From positions 1 to 35,086 of the forward strand of contig JADLEH010000060.1 of the NCBI GenBank assembly GCA_020846255.1: 35,086 bases of DNA, read 5' to 3'. The stretch comes from Propionibacteriaceae bacterium. GTDB lineage: Bacteria; Actinomycetota; Actinomycetes; Propionibacteriales; Propionibacteriaceae. The notes below the pieces were generated by a model. It ran no database searches. It saw only the letters and a list, made by a program, of their open reading frames with translations, and was not told where the DNA came from. Positions 25,116 through 35,086 of this stretch are shown here, piece by piece; position 1 is the first letter of the stretch; every line of letters begins with the position of its first letter. A program made the translations under genes and the position numbers.

Positions 25116-26759
25116 ATGGCAGAACTGACCATCAGCCCCGAGGAGATCCGGGACGCGCTGGACAAGTTCGTGTCCAACTTCAACCCGGAGACCGCAACCA
25201 GGGACGAGGTTGGCACCGTTGTCACTTCGGGTGACGGCATCGCCAGGGTCGAGGGCCTGCCCTCGGCGATGGCCAACGAGCTGCTCGAGTTCGAGAACGG
25301 CACCCTCGGTATCGCCCTGAACCTCGACGTCCGCGAGATCGGCGTCGTCGTGCTCGGTGAGTCCGAGGGCATCGAGGAGGGCGCTGTCGTCAAGCGCACC
25401 GGTGAGGTGCTCAGCGTCCCGGTGGGCGACGGCTACCTCGGCCGGGTCGTCGACGCCATGGGCAACCCGATCGACGGGCTGGGCGAGCTGAAGGATGTCC
25501 CCGAGCGCCGGGCGCTGGAACTCCAGGCCGCCGGCGTGATGGATCGCCAGAGCGTCAACGAGCCGCTCCAGACCGGCATCAAGGCCATCGACGCGATGAC
25601 GCCGATCGGCCGCGGCCAGCGGCAGCTGATCATCGGCGACCGCAAGACCGGCAAGACCGCCATCGCCGTCGACACGATCATCAACCAGAAGGCGGCCTGG
25701 GCCAGCGGTGACCCGAAGAAGCAGGTCCGCTGCATCTATGTCGCCATCGGCCAGAAGGGCTCGACCATCGCGGCGCTGCGCACCGTGCTGGAGGAGTCGG
25801 GGGCGCTCGAGTACACGACCATCGTGCACTCCCCGGCGTCCGACCCGGCCGGCTACAAGTACATCGCCCCGTACACCGGCTCGGCCATCGGCCAGCACTG
25901 GATGTACCAGGGCCTGCACGTGCTGATCATCTTCGACGACCTCACCAAGCAGGCTGAGGCGTACCGGTCGATGTCACTGCTGCTGCGGCGCCCGCCGGGC
26001 CGCGAGGCCTACCCCGGCGACGTGTTCTACCTGCACAGCCGCCTGCTGGAGCGCTGCGCGAAGCTCTCCGACGAGCTGGGTGGTGGCTCGATGACCGGCC
26101 TGCCGATCATCGAGACCAAGGCCAACGACGTGTCGGCCTACATCCCGACCAACGTGATCTCGATCACCGACGGCCAGATCTTCCTGCAGTCCGACCTGTT
26201 CAACGCCAACCAGCGTCCGGCCATCGACGTCGGCATCTCGGTCTCCCGGGTCGGCGGTGCGGCACAGATCAAGGCGATGAAGAGCGTCGCCGGCACCCTG
26301 AAGATCGGCCTGGCCCAGTACCGCGACATGGAGGCGTTCGCGATGTTCGCCTCCGACCTGGACGCAGCCTCCCGCCGGCAGCTCGATCGGGGCGCACGGC
26401 TGGTGGAGCTGCTCCGCCAGCCGCAGTACAACCCCTACCCGGTCGCGGAACAGGTGGTCAGCGTCTGGGGTGGCACCACGGGCAAGTTCGATGACGTGCC
26501 GGTGAGCGAGGTGCTGACGTTCGAGCGGGAGTTCCTGGACTTCCTGCGGCGCAACACCAAGGTGCTGGACACCATCGCCGAGACCGGCCAGTTCACGTCC
26601 GACACCGAGCAGGCGGTCGTCGAGGCGCTGGACGCTTTCCGGGAGCAGTTCGTCAGCTCCAACGGCAAGCCGCTGGCCGAGGGCGACCCCGCGGCGAAGG
26701 CCACGCGCGACGAGGACATGAGCCACGAACAGATCGTCGTGCAGAAGAAGCGGAGCTGA
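25116..26759 (+). CDS. atpA: F1Fo ATP synthase subunit alpha
   Basis: 547-residue non-catalytic nucleotide-binding subunit of the F1 hexamer. The Walker A motif GDRKTGKT is at 174-181, [13 protein letters not shown] is Walker B, and [20 protein letters not shown] carries the ATPase alpha/beta signature. The C-terminus is about 35 residues longer than in E. coli and ends in a charged stretch ([19 protein letters not shown]), an extension known in mycobacteria, where it suppresses ATP hydrolysis; whether it does so here is not known. atpG follows after 3 bases. Confidence 0.97.
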   Translation: MAELTISPEEIRDALDKFVSNFNPETATRDEVGTVVTSGDGIARVEGLPSAMANELLEFENGTLGIALNLDVREIGVVVLGESEGIEEGAVVKRTGEVLSVPVGDGYLGRVVDAMGNPIDGLGELKDVPERRALELQAAGVMDRQSVNEPLQTGIKAIDAMTPIGRGQRQLIIGDRKTGKTAIAVDTIINQKAAWASGDPKKQVRCIYVAIGQKGSTIAALRTVLEESGALEYTTIVHSPASDPAGYKYIAPYTGSAIGQHWMYQGLHVLIIFDDLTKQAEAYRSMSLLLRRPPGREAYPGDVFYLHSRLLERCAKLSDELGGGSMTGLPIIETKANDVSAYIPTNVISITDGQIFLQSDLFNANQRPAIDVGISVSRVGGAAQIKAMKSVAGTLKIGLAQYRDMEAFAMFASDLDAASRRQLDRGARLVELLRQPQYNPYPVAEQVVSVWGGTTGKFDDVPVSEVLTFEREFLDFLRRNTKVLDTIAETGQFTSDTEQAVVEALDAFREQFVSSNGKPLAEGDPAAKATRDEDMSHEQIVVQKKRS

Positions 26760-26762
26760 TCG

Positions 26763-29149
<2,387 letters not shown>

Positions 29150-29152
29150 GAA

Positions 29153-29563
29153 GTGGCGGGAGTGCTCCGGGTCGAAGTGGTCGCTGCCGGCGGGATCGCC
29201 TGGGAGGGCGATGCGCTGAGCGTGATCGCCCGGACCACAGAGGGCGATCTCGGCATCCTGCCGGGCCACGAGCCGTTCCTGGCGGCGCTGGTGCCGTGCG
29301 CTGCCGAGGTGCTCACCGACGACGGTCACCGCGAGGTGCTGGCGATCGACGGCGGGTTCATCTCGGTGGCCGACAACCGGGTGTCCCTGCTGTCCCAGTT
29401 CGCCAAGGTGGCTCGCGAGATCGACCTGGACGCAGCCGAGCACGAACTCGCCGCGGCCGAGAAGCGCCTGAACGCCGGCGAGCTGGACGAGGAGACGCGC
29501 CAGCACTTCCTCCGGGCCCAGGCCCAGGTCAGGGCCGCCCACCTCGCCCGGCAGTCCAGGTAG
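29153..29563 (+). CDS. atpC: F1Fo ATP synthase subunit epsilon
   Basis: 136-residue subunit that links the rotor to the c-ring and can inhibit hydrolysis. The N-terminal beta-sandwich has GDLGILPGHEPFLAALVPC (the usual GxxGxLPxHxP motif) and DGGFISVADNRVSLLSQFA. Two C-terminal helices follow (about 90-136, AAEHELAAAEKRLNAGELDE); these are longer than in mycobacteria. GTG start with AAGGAAGG upstream. Last structural gene of the operon; a DUF2550 gene follows after 20 bases. Confidence 0.95.
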   Translation: MAGVLRVEVVAAGGIAWEGDALSVIARTTEGDLGILPGHEPFLAALVPCAAEVLTDDGHREVLAIDGGFISVADNRVSLLSQFAKVAREIDLDAAEHELAAAEKRLNAGELDEETRQHFLRAQAQVRAAHLARQSR

Positions 29564-29583
29564 CCAGGGCGTAGGGGGGGCGG

Positions 29584-30024
29584 ATGGACTGGCTGGGGAT
29601 CACCGAGTTGGTGGCGCTGACCCTCGTCGTCCTGCTGCTGGTCCCCGTGGTGTTCCTCGGCGCGCGCCGGCGCTGGCTCTCCCGCCAGGGTGGTCTGTTC
29701 GACTGCTCCCTGCGGCTGTCGACGTCGACGCCGGGCACCGGTTGGGTGCTCGGCGTCGCTCGCTATTCCGGGGACAACCTGGAGTGGTTCCGCGCCTTCT
29801 CGCTGTCGTTGCGGCCGCGGTTGATCTTCCCGAGGTCCAAGGCGAGCGCTGGCCTCCAGCGGGAACCCGACCCGATCGAGTCGGTGCTGCTCTACGACGA
29901 CCAGCGGATCGTCCGGATGGAACTGGACGACGGGCGGTCCTGGGAGCTCGCCATGGCCGTGGCCTCGCTCACCGGTCTGCTCAGCTGGCTGGAGTCGGCG
30001 CCTCCGGGGTCCCGGTACCGGTGA
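29584..30024 (+). CDS. DUF2550 domain-containing membrane protein
   Basis: 146-residue protein with one N-terminal membrane helix (about 7-27, LVALTLVVLLLVPVVFLGAR) followed by a cytoplasmic-looking domain of about 115 residues: GLFDCSLRL, GWVLGVARYSGDNLEWFRAF and SVLLYDDQRIVRMELDDGRS. It matches DUF2550, which in actinobacteria lies directly after the atp operon (Rv1312 in M. tuberculosis). Function unknown. A G-rich stretch (GGGGGGGCGG) just before the ATG could serve as ribosome binding site. Its last 44 bases overlap the end of the convergent adenosyltransferase gene. Confidence 0.9.
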   Translation: MDWLGITELVALTLVVLLLVPVVFLGARRRWLSRQGGLFDCSLRLSTSTPGTGWVLGVARYSGDNLEWFRAFSLSLRPRLIFPRSKASAGLQREPDPIESVLLYDDQRIVRMELDDGRSWELAMAVASLTGLLSWLESAPPGSRYR

Positions 30025-30661
30025 TCCGGCTGCGGCGGCGGGCCGCCTTCGGGTCGTCGATCTGCCGGTCCTTTCCCGGCACCCACAGCACTTCGCCGGC
30101 AGCGATGCCGACGACGCGGGACAGGATGAACAGCAGGTCCGAGAGCCGGTTCAGGTAGCCGAGGGCCAGCGGGTTGACCCCGCCCGGACGGCCGTCGCCG
30201 GCTGCCTCGGTGCCGTACTCGGCCACGGCGGCCCAGCCGGCCCGCTCGGCCCTGCGGACGACGCTGCGCGCCAGGTGCAGGAGCGCAGCGGTCTGGCTCC
30301 CCCCGGGGAGGATGAACGAGTTGAGCGGCGGCAGCGGATCGCCGAACTCGTCGCACCAGCCCTCCAGCCGGTCGACGTAGGCCTGGATTATCCGGAGCGG
30401 CTCATAGGGCGGATTCGTGGCCAGTGGGTTGGACAGATCGGCGCCGCAGTCGAACAACTCGTTCTGGATGTGCCGCAGCACCTCGTGGATCCGGGGTGGC
30501 AGGTCCGGCTGGGTGGTGACCAGGCCGAGCACGGAGTTCGCCTCGTCGACGTGGCCGTAGGCCTCGACCCGGGGATCGGTCTTGGACGTCTCCGAGAGGT
30601 CGGACAGCCGGGTGCGGCCGGCGTCCCCGGTGCGCGTGTAGATGCGGGTGAGGTTGACCAT
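29981..30661 (-). CDS. Cob(I)alamin adenosyltransferase, PduO type
   Basis: 226-residue enzyme that transfers the adenosyl group of ATP to cob(I)alamin to make coenzyme B12. Signature segments are the N-terminal ATP loop YTRTGDAGRTRLSD, VEAYGHVDEANSVLGL, NELFDCGADLSNP, FILPGGSQTAALLHLARSVV and VRRAERA. The arginine and aspartate residues of the PduO active site are present. It corresponds in position to Rv1314c. The C-terminal tail after about 190 is Arg/Lys-rich and looks variable. The ATG has no ribosome binding site but has a -10-like TAGGTT 6 bases upstream. Confidence 0.94.
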   Translation of the reverse strand: MVNLTRIYTRTGDAGRTRLSDLSETSKTDPRVEAYGHVDEANSVLGLVTTQPDLPPRIHEVLRHIQNELFDCGADLSNPLATNPPYEPLRIIQAYVDRLEGWCDEFGDPLPPLNSFILPGGSQTAALLHLARSVVRRAERAGWAAVAEYGTEAAGDGRPGGVNPLALGYLNRLSDLLFILSRVVGIAAGEVLWVPGKDRQIDDPKAARRRSRITGTGTPEAPTPAS

Positions 30662-30667
30662 GCCCCA

Positions 30668-30673
30668 AACCTA
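30668..30673 (-). promoter_or_regulatory. Candidate -10 giving a leaderless adenosyltransferase mRNA
   Basis: TAGGTT on the minus strand is followed by six bases and then the ATG at 30661. No B12 riboswitch-like sequence is visible upstream, and no clear -35 is seen. Confidence 0.4.
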
Positions 30674-30790
30674 TCTGCCCGCGCGCAACACCCGGTGCCG
30701 GGTGGCTACTTCGAGTCTTGCGGGAAGGTCCGGTCTCGACCGGCCCTCCAGTCGCGGGCGGAGGGTCCGGGCTGTGGCAGGGTGGTAGCC

Positions 30791-31489
30791 GTGAAGAAGC
30801 TCCTCCTGCTGCCCGTGATGCTCCTTGCTGTCGCCCTTGGCGGCTGCTCCAGCCCGGCCTCGGTGCCGGCCGCGCCGTCCACTTCTGCCGCCTCCGTCCC
30901 GGCCTCCTCCACACCCGCTTCGGGAACAGGTGCGGCGTGCACCTACACCGCCACCGGGGACGCATCGAAGCCGGTGGAGCTGCCTCCGGCCGACGGCGTG
31001 GCGGACACCGGGACGGCCAGCGTGACGCTGATGCTCAACGACTCGGCCCTCGGGCTGACCCTGGACCGCGAACGCACCCCCTGCACGACCAACTCCTTCG
31101 TCTCGCTCGCCCGGCAGGGCTTCTTCGACGGCACGTCCTGCCACCGCCTGGCCGACTCCGGGATCTTCGTCCTCCAGTGCGGCGACCCCACCGGCACCGG
31201 CACCGGTGGCCCGGGCTACCAGTTCGCGGATGAGCTAACCGGGGAGGAGACCTACCCGGCCGGCACCCTTGCGATGGCCAATGCGGGTCCGGGCACCAAC
31301 GGCTCGCAGTTCTTCATCGTGTTCGGCGACACCCAGCTCAGCCCCGCCTACACCGTCTTCGGCAGGGTGGACGATGCCGGGCTCGAGGCCGTGCTCGCCA
31401 TCGCTGCCGGTGGCCAGGACGGCGCCTGGGGTGATGGCACCGGCAAGCCCAAGCTGCCGGCGGTGATCACTTCGGCCAGCGTCAGCTGA
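30791..31489 (+). CDS. Cyclophilin-type peptidyl-prolyl isomerase lipoprotein
   Basis: 232-residue exported lipoprotein. The signal peptide VKKLLLLPVMLLAVALGGC ends with the lipobox LGGC, so Cys19 is the lipidated residue. A Ser/Ala/Pro-rich linker (about 20-45) leads to a cyclophilin domain at about 60-230. It contains NSFVSLARQGFFDGTSCHRL, FVLQCGDPTGTGTGGPGY, TLAMANAGPGTNGSQFFIV and AYTVFGRV, the standard cyclophilin order. In FVLQCGD the usual FMIQGGD glycine is Cys. The GTG start has AGGGTGG upstream and gives a clean signal peptide; the frame is open further upstream. The 3' end overlaps the convergent hydrolase gene by 8 bases. Confidence 0.92.
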   Translation: MKKLLLLPVMLLAVALGGCSSPASVPAAPSTSAASVPASSTPASGTGAACTYTATGDASKPVELPPADGVADTGTASVTLMLNDSALGLTLDRERTPCTTNSFVSLARQGFFDGTSCHRLADSGIFVLQCGDPTGTGTGGPGYQFADELTGEETYPAGTLAMANAGPGTNGSQFFIVFGDTQLSPAYTVFGRVDDAGLEAVLAIAAGGQDGAWGDGTGKPKLPAVITSASVS

Positions 31490-32267
31490 CGCCGTCCACG
31501 AAGTCGAGCAGGGCTGTGATCACAGCAGCCGGCTGGTCGGCGTGGACCCAGTGCCCCGCCCCGGGCACCACCTGCCGACGGACGGCCGGGAACAGCCGGC
31601 GCATCGCTGCCTCGTGTTCCGGCTGGACGTAGGCCGACCGCTCCCCGGTCAGCCAAAGCACCGGGCCCGGATAGGTGGCTGTGCCGGTGTCCGGCCAGTC
31701 CCCGATCTGGGCAAGTGAGTCACCGAGCATGGCCAGGTTCGGCTGCCAGTGCCAGCCGCCCTTGCGACGCAGGTTCTGCAGCAGGAACAGCCGCACCGCG
31801 TCGTCGGGCACGGCCGCTTTGAGCCGTTGGTCGGCCTCGGTGCGGGAGGCGAGACCGGACAGGTCCAGCGAGCGCATCGCCGACACCAAAGGGGTGAAGG
31901 TCGCGACCTGGGCGGAGGCCCCCGGGGCGATGTCGACCACCACGAGTGCCGATACCAGCTCTGGGTGGTTGAGGGCCGCGAGCATGGCTACCTTGCCGCC
32001 CATCGAGTGCCCGACCAGGACGAGGTTGGCGGCCGAGCCGAGCCGAACGTCGATCTCCTCGGCCACCGCACGGGCCATGTCCGGGTAGGAGAAGGCGGAG
32101 GTCCAGGGACTCTGACCATGGTCGGGCAGGTCGAAGAGCACCGAGGAGTAACCGGCCTCGGCGACCCCCTGGGCGACCTGCGTCCAGTTTCGACCGCGGC
32201 CGAAGAGTCCCGGCAGGAAGGCGAACCGCGGCCGGCCGGTCCCCACCAGCTCGGTGTGCAGTCCCAT
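31482..32267 (-). CDS. Alpha/beta hydrolase
   Basis: 261-residue alpha/beta hydrolase of the proline-iminopeptidase/esterase-like class. The oxyanion-side segment is AFLPGLFGRGRNW, the nucleophile elbow is GHSMGG in LVLVGHSMGGKVAML, the acidic residue is likely in the LWLTGERSAYV region, and the catalytic His is in GAGHWVHADQP. The substrate is unknown. It resembles YbfF-type esterases by these motifs, but that is weak. The start at 32267 (MGLHTELVG) overlaps the upstream stop by one base (TGATG); longer in-frame starts would run into that gene. Probably cotranscribed with the zinc-ribbon gene. Confidence 0.88.
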   Translation of the reverse strand: MGLHTELVGTGRPRFAFLPGLFGRGRNWTQVAQGVAEAGYSSVLFDLPDHGQSPWTSAFSYPDMARAVAEEIDVRLGSAANLVLVGHSMGGKVAMLAALNHPELVSALVVVDIAPGASAQVATFTPLVSAMRSLDLSGLASRTEADQRLKAAVPDDAVRLFLLQNLRRKGGWHWQPNLAMLGDSLAQIGDWPDTGTATYPGPVLWLTGERSAYVQPEHEAAMRRLFPAVRRQVVPGAGHWVHADQPAAVITALLDFVDGVS

Positions 32268-32542
32268 CAGCGCCGCCGCTGCCAGCAGGAAGTGTGCCAG
32301 TGGCGACGTTCCTCGACGGCCGAAGTGGAGCCGATGCCGGCTTCTCGCGGCCAGGCGACCAGGTGCGCAGTCCCCGGGACGACCGGCTGGCCGCAACCGG
32401 GACAGGTGTAGGTCTTCGTGGCGGAATCGGCGGGCATGGTCTGGACCATCCAGTCGCCATCGGCCTTGCCCTCGAGCCGGGCGAAGCCGCCCATCGACAA
32501 CGGCCGGGGCTCCCGGAGGTGCTTCGAGGGTCGTTTGGCCAT
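32267..32542 (-). CDS. Conserved actinobacterial zinc-ribbon-like protein, function unknown
   Basis: 91-residue protein starting MAKRPSKHLREPRPLSMGGF. A metal-binding-like pattern is present: TYTCPGCGQPVVPGTAHLVA with C-x2-C, and later RRHWHTSCW with His and Cys. Together these could bind one zinc. Similar proteins are widely conserved in actinobacteria and often labelled ATP/GTP-binding without a P-loop; none is seen here either. I recall them near nucS in Streptomyces, and here nucS is the divergent neighbour. It is coupled to the hydrolase gene by a TGATG overlap. Start chosen at the last ATG before the conserved region; a -10-like TAGGAC lies 7 bases before it. Confidence 0.82.
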   Translation of the reverse strand: MAKRPSKHLREPRPLSMGGFARLEGKADGDWMVQTMPADSATKTYTCPGCGQPVVPGTAHLVAWPREAGIGSTSAVEERRHWHTSCWQRRR

Positions 32543-32549
32543 GTCTGAA

Positions 32550-32579
32550 GTCCTATGCCAACCCGGTGCCGGGAGGCAA
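32550..32579 (-). promoter_or_regulatory. Probable promoter of the zinc-ribbon/hydrolase pair
   Basis: On the minus strand TTGCCT (32579-32574), an 18-base spacer and TAGGAC (32555-32550) lie 7 bases before the ATG, which again suggests a leaderless transcript. Confidence 0.42.
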
Positions 32580-32603
32580 GTCGGCACCCCGCCGCGGGCG
32601 GTG

Positions 32604-32609
32604 TAGGTT
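32604..32609 (+). promoter_or_regulatory. Candidate -10 for leaderless nucS
   Basis: TAGGTT is followed by six bases and GTG at 32616. No ribosome binding site is present. It is divergent from the minus-strand promoter at 32550-32579, so both fit in a 73-base intergenic region. Confidence 0.42.
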
Positions 32610-32615
32610 GTGCGG

Positions 32616-33326
32616 GTGCGCTTGTTGATTGCCCGCTGCCAGGTCGACTACGCCGGACGACTCACCGCACACCTGCCGATGGCGACAAGGCTGATCATGG
32701 TCAAGGCCGACGGGTCGGTCTCGATCCATGCCGATGACCGTGCCTACAAACCGCTGAACTGGATGAGTCCGCCGTGCACGCTCGTGGAGAGCCCGCCCCC
32801 GGCGGATGTCGAGGCTGTGGCCGACGCCGACGAGCGGGGGCTGACCGCGTTGTGGGAGGTCCGGAACCGCGACGGGGACACCCTGCAGATCTCGATCGGC
32901 GAGGTCTTCCACGACAGCGCCCATGACCTCGGAGTCGACCCAGGCCTGCAGAAGGACGGCGTGGAGGCTCATCTCCAGGTGCTGCTGGCCGAGAACCCGG
33001 CGACCTTCGGCGACGGCTGGACGCTGGTGCAGCGGGAGTACCTGACCCCGATCGGCCCGGTCGACCTGCTCTTCCGGGACCAGGCCGGGGCCTATGTCGC
33101 CGTCGAGGTGAAGCGCCGGGGGGAGATCGATGGCGTGGAGCAGTTGACCCGTTACCTGGCCCTGATGAACGCCGATCCCCGCCTCAGCCCGGTCCGTGGG
33201 GTCTTCGCGGCCCAGCTGATCAAGCCGCAGGCAAGGGTCCTGGCCGGCACCAGGGGCATCGACTGCGTCCTGGTCGACTACGACGCCCTGCGCGGCCTGG
33301 ACAACGCCGAGGACCGCCTCTTCTGA
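32616..33326 (+). CDS. nucS: Mismatch-specific endonuclease NucS/EndoMS
   Basis: 236-residue nuclease that takes the place of MutS/MutL in actinobacteria, cutting both strands at G-T, G-G and T-T mismatches. The N-terminal DNA-binding domain has [38 protein letters not shown] and the Glu-rich linker. The nuclease domain holds the catalytic set Asp150 (GPVDLLF) and Glu164/Lys166 ([20 protein letters not shown]). The C-terminus AEDRLF resembles the beta-clamp-binding tail. GTG 32616 fits the -10 spacing; GTG 32610 is the alternative and would add two residues, closer to the M. tuberculosis N-terminus. It corresponds to Rv1321. Confidence 0.96.
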   Translation: MRLLIARCQVDYAGRLTAHLPMATRLIMVKADGSVSIHADDRAYKPLNWMSPPCTLVESPPPADVEAVADADERGLTALWEVRNRDGDTLQISIGEVFHDSAHDLGVDPGLQKDGVEAHLQVLLAENPATFGDGWTLVQREYLTPIGPVDLLFRDQAGAYVAVEVKRRGEIDGVEQLTRYLALMNADPRLSPVRGVFAAQLIKPQARVLAGTRGIDCVLVDYDALRGLDNAEDRLF

Positions 33327-33366
33327 CCTTCGCCGGGGCGCAGGATTCCGGGGAGCTGACGGTCGA

Positions 33367-34593
33367 TCAGGTGCGGTCGAGGTGGGGGACCAGGACCTCG
33401 CGGTAGAGCAGCAGCAGGGCCGCCATCACCGGGATGGCCAGGATCGCGCCGACGAAGCCGAGCAGGAGCCCGCCGGAGATCGCGGCCAGCATCACCAGCA
33501 CCGCCGGGATCTGCACCGATTGGGAGAAGATCCTCGGCTGGATGAAGTAGGCATCGAACTGCTGGTAGGCGAGGAAGAAGATCAAGGTGATCAGCCCGGT
33601 CGTCGGGGAGAACGAGAACGCGACGATCGAGACGATGATCATCGAGATGGTGGTGCCGACCAGCGGCACGAAGGCGAACATGCCGACGACGACCGTCAGG
33701 GCCAGGGCGTACTGGCTGAGACCGACGATGTTGAGGAAGAGGAACGCGACGCTCATCGCGATCAGCACGACGATGAACAGTCCCGAGACGTACCCACCGA
33801 CGCGCTTGAACATCTCGTTCGCCAGGTAGCGCACCCGCGGGCGCCTCGATGCCGGCGCCAGCTGGTAGATCATGTCCTTGATCGCGGGCAGGGTGACCAG
33901 GAAGTAGAGCGTCAGGACGGTGGTGATGATCACGGAGAACACCGTGTTCGCCACGATCTGGCCGGCGCCGACCAGCCCGCCGAACAGCCCGCCGATCAGC
34001 TCGCCGGAGGCGAGGAAGTCGACAGCCTTGTCGATCAGGTGGAACTGGGCGTCGAAGGCGGCGATCTGCGGGTTCTGGCGAAGGTTCTCCAGGTATCCGG
34101 GGGCCTGCAGCAGCAGGACGTTGACCTGTTCGGTGATCACCGGGACCAGGGCCCACCCGGCGAGCCCCAGCAGCGAGATCACCCCGAGGGCGACCATCAG
34201 CACGGAGACCCCCCGGCGGACCCCGTGGTGGTGGAACCACTCCACGATCGGGCTGAGGCCCAGGGCGATCGCCAGGGAGAGCATCACCAGGATGATCACC
34301 GACTTCAGCGAGATCACCGTCAGCACCAGGCCGTAGGCGCCGAGGGCGCCGATGGTGAGGAAGAAGCCGATCTGGAACGGGTTTCGGTCCAGAAGCGAGA
34401 TCCGGCGTTCGGTCTGCGCCGTGATGCTGTCGGCCAGGTCCGGGGGAGTCGGCTGGGTGGTCCGCCGCCACTTGCGAAGCCAGCTGCGGGTGGCCGGGGG
34501 CGCGGACGGCGTGCCGGCGGACGCGGGGGTCGCGGCGCTGCGCGGGGTCCCGACGGCTGCCGGGAGGTCCTGCCCGGTGGGTGGGGTGGTCAC
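33367..34593 (-). CDS. AI-2E family transporter (PF01594 type permease)
   Basis: 408-residue integral membrane protein with about eight helices. A cytoplasmic Pro/Ala/Thr-rich N-terminus (about 1-65) is followed by two to three helices (FFLTIGALGAYGLVLTVISL), a periplasmic-like middle (about 140-215) and a conserved C-terminal core: YVSGLFIVVLIAMSVAFLFL, FVPLVGTTISMIIVSIVAFS, QQFDAYFIQPRIFSQSV and LLLGFVGAILAIPVMAALLL. The GxxxFIPxxG-like FAFVPLVGT and the D...QP motif are typical of the family, which includes the E. coli TqsA and YdgG proteins and sodium/proton antiporters. The real substrate is unknown. GTG start overlaps the upstream stop by four bases (GTGA). Confidence 0.9.
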   Translation of the reverse strand: MTTPPTGQDLPAAVGTPRSAATPASAGTPSAPPATRSWLRKWRRTTQPTPPDLADSITAQTERRISLLDRNPFQIGFFLTIGALGAYGLVLTVISLKSVIILVMLSLAIALGLSPIVEWFHHHGVRRGVSVLMVALGVISLLGLAGWALVPVITEQVNVLLLQAPGYLENLRQNPQIAAFDAQFHLIDKAVDFLASGELIGGLFGGLVGAGQIVANTVFSVIITTVLTLYFLVTLPAIKDMIYQLAPASRRPRVRYLANEMFKRVGGYVSGLFIVVLIAMSVAFLFLNIVGLSQYALALTVVVGMFAFVPLVGTTISMIIVSIVAFSFSPTTGLITLIFFLAYQQFDAYFIQPRIFSQSVQIPAVLVMLAAISGGLLLGFVGAILAIPVMAALLLLYREVLVPHLDRT

Positions 34594-35086
34594 TGCTTCG
34601 GGTCTCCATCCCCGTAGTCGGTCGCGGTACTTCCGGCTAGGGCGGACAGTTCGCCGAGCTGCGCCACGACTGCCTTGCGGCGTCCGATCAGGCCTGCGAT
34701 CTCTGCCTCGAGGGCTGCCTTGCGCTCCTCGCTGTCGCGAAGGCTGGAGGCACGGAGAGCGCTGGCCCGGTCACCGGCGGCCTGCAGGACGCCTTCTGCC
34801 TCGGCGCGAGCAGCCGCGACGATCTCGGTGGCCTCGGCCCGGGCAGCAGCCCGGCGTTGCTCAAGGGTGCGCAGGTCGGCTTCGACGCGCGCCGAGTGGT
34901 CGGCCACCCGTTGTGCGGCCTTGGCCAGCAGGTCCTCCAGCTCGGCCGTGGTGGCCGCATGGGCCGCCTTGACGTCGGCCAGGGCTGCTTCCTTCTCGGC
35001 CACGACGCTCAGCCGGTGCTCGGCTGCCTCCCGCTCGGCCGCGACCATCCTGGCCTCTGCGGCCAGGCCGGCCTCTCGGGTGATCA
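34590..35086 (-). CDS. Alanine/glutamate-rich coiled-coil protein, N-terminus outside window
   Basis: About 165 C-terminal residues are present, and the frame stays open to the window edge (…ITREAGLAAEARMVAAEREA), so the gene starts further right. The sequence is almost all Ala, Glu, Arg, Lys and Leu with heptad-like spacing, such as LEDLLAKAAQRVADHSARV, then a non-helical tail (GSTATDYGDGDPKQ). It predicts a long coiled coil. Proteins of this kind include DivIVA/Wag31-like and cell-division scaffolds, but no diagnostic motif is inside the window. It overlaps the transporter gene by four bases (GTGA), so they are probably an operon. Confidence 0.8.
   Translation of the reverse strand, partial: ITREAGLAAEARMVAAEREAAEHRLSVVAEKEAALADVKAAHAATTAELEDLLAKAAQRVADHSARVEADLRTLEQRRAAARAEATEIVAAARAEAEGVLQAAGDRASALRASSLRDSEERKAALEAEIAGLIGRRKAVVAQLGELSALAGSTATDYGDGDPKQ

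Noticed and set aside
33278-34609. A 443-codon minus-strand frame overlapping the transporter gene, and a plus-strand frame antisense to it (33382-34617)
   Set aside because: Both are Arg/Asp/Pro/Gln-rich shadows. The third frame gives a clean multi-helix AI-2E family protein.

Overview
The window is about 35 kb of high-GC actinobacterial chromosome. The evidence is an E2-E1 fused 2-oxoglutarate enzyme, WhiB, a SigH/RsrA-type thiol-stress sigma pair, a PdtaS-type kinase, NucS mismatch endonuclease, the 24-residue protein bL37 and a Rho factor with a long N-terminal insertion. From memory, gene order resembles two blocks of Mycobacterium tuberculosis H37Rv (around Rv3217c-Rv3226c and Rv1292-Rv1321), here brought together with a kgd block between them. 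Gene content would fit Propionibacteriales, but I cannot fix the genus. No prophage, insertion sequence or CRISPR array is visible; this is core chromosome.

Left block (1-4117): the 3' part of an SRAP-domain DNA-protein crosslink gene; a SigH/SigR-type sigma factor with its zinc anti-sigma factor, preceded by an exact GGAAT-N18-GTT autoregulatory-type promoter; the tiny bL37 gene; a PdtaS-like sensor kinase; a WhiB1-like iron-sulfur regulator; and a small membrane protein. Most of these are sensors of redox, nitric oxide or metal stress. Next comes a minus-strand set (4071-9243) in transcription order kgd, a DUF6104 gene and galK, tightly packed.

Middle block (9476-21975): tRNA-Arg(CCG) on the minus strand, then lysA-hom-thrH with overlapping ends (lysine and threonine from aspartate; ThrH sits where thrC/thrB would be expected), rho with a repeat-rich insertion, a perfect 18-bp-arm palindrome, an ECF-like sigma factor with a single-pass membrane partner, an Eis-like acetyltransferase (minus), and rpmE, prfA, prmC, tsaC and a WecA-like transferase (translation and cell envelope).

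Right block (21968-35086): an AtpI-like gene, then atpZ and the complete F1Fo ATP synthase set B-E-F-H-A-G-D-C, followed by a DUF2550 gene. After that come a PduO-type cobalamin adenosyltransferase (minus), a cyclophilin-like lipoprotein, an alpha/beta hydrolase coupled to a zinc-ribbon protein (minus), nucS, an AI-2E family transporter (minus) and the C-terminal part of a coiled-coil protein that runs off the right edge.

I did not find a convincing undescribed multi-gene system. The signals most worth a second look are the nested palindrome after rho, thrH in the hom-rho operon, the sigma factor/NTR-like membrane protein pair, the tandem repeat in Rho, and a recurring TANNNT-(6-8 nt)-ATG/GTG arrangement that suggests several leaderless mRNAs.
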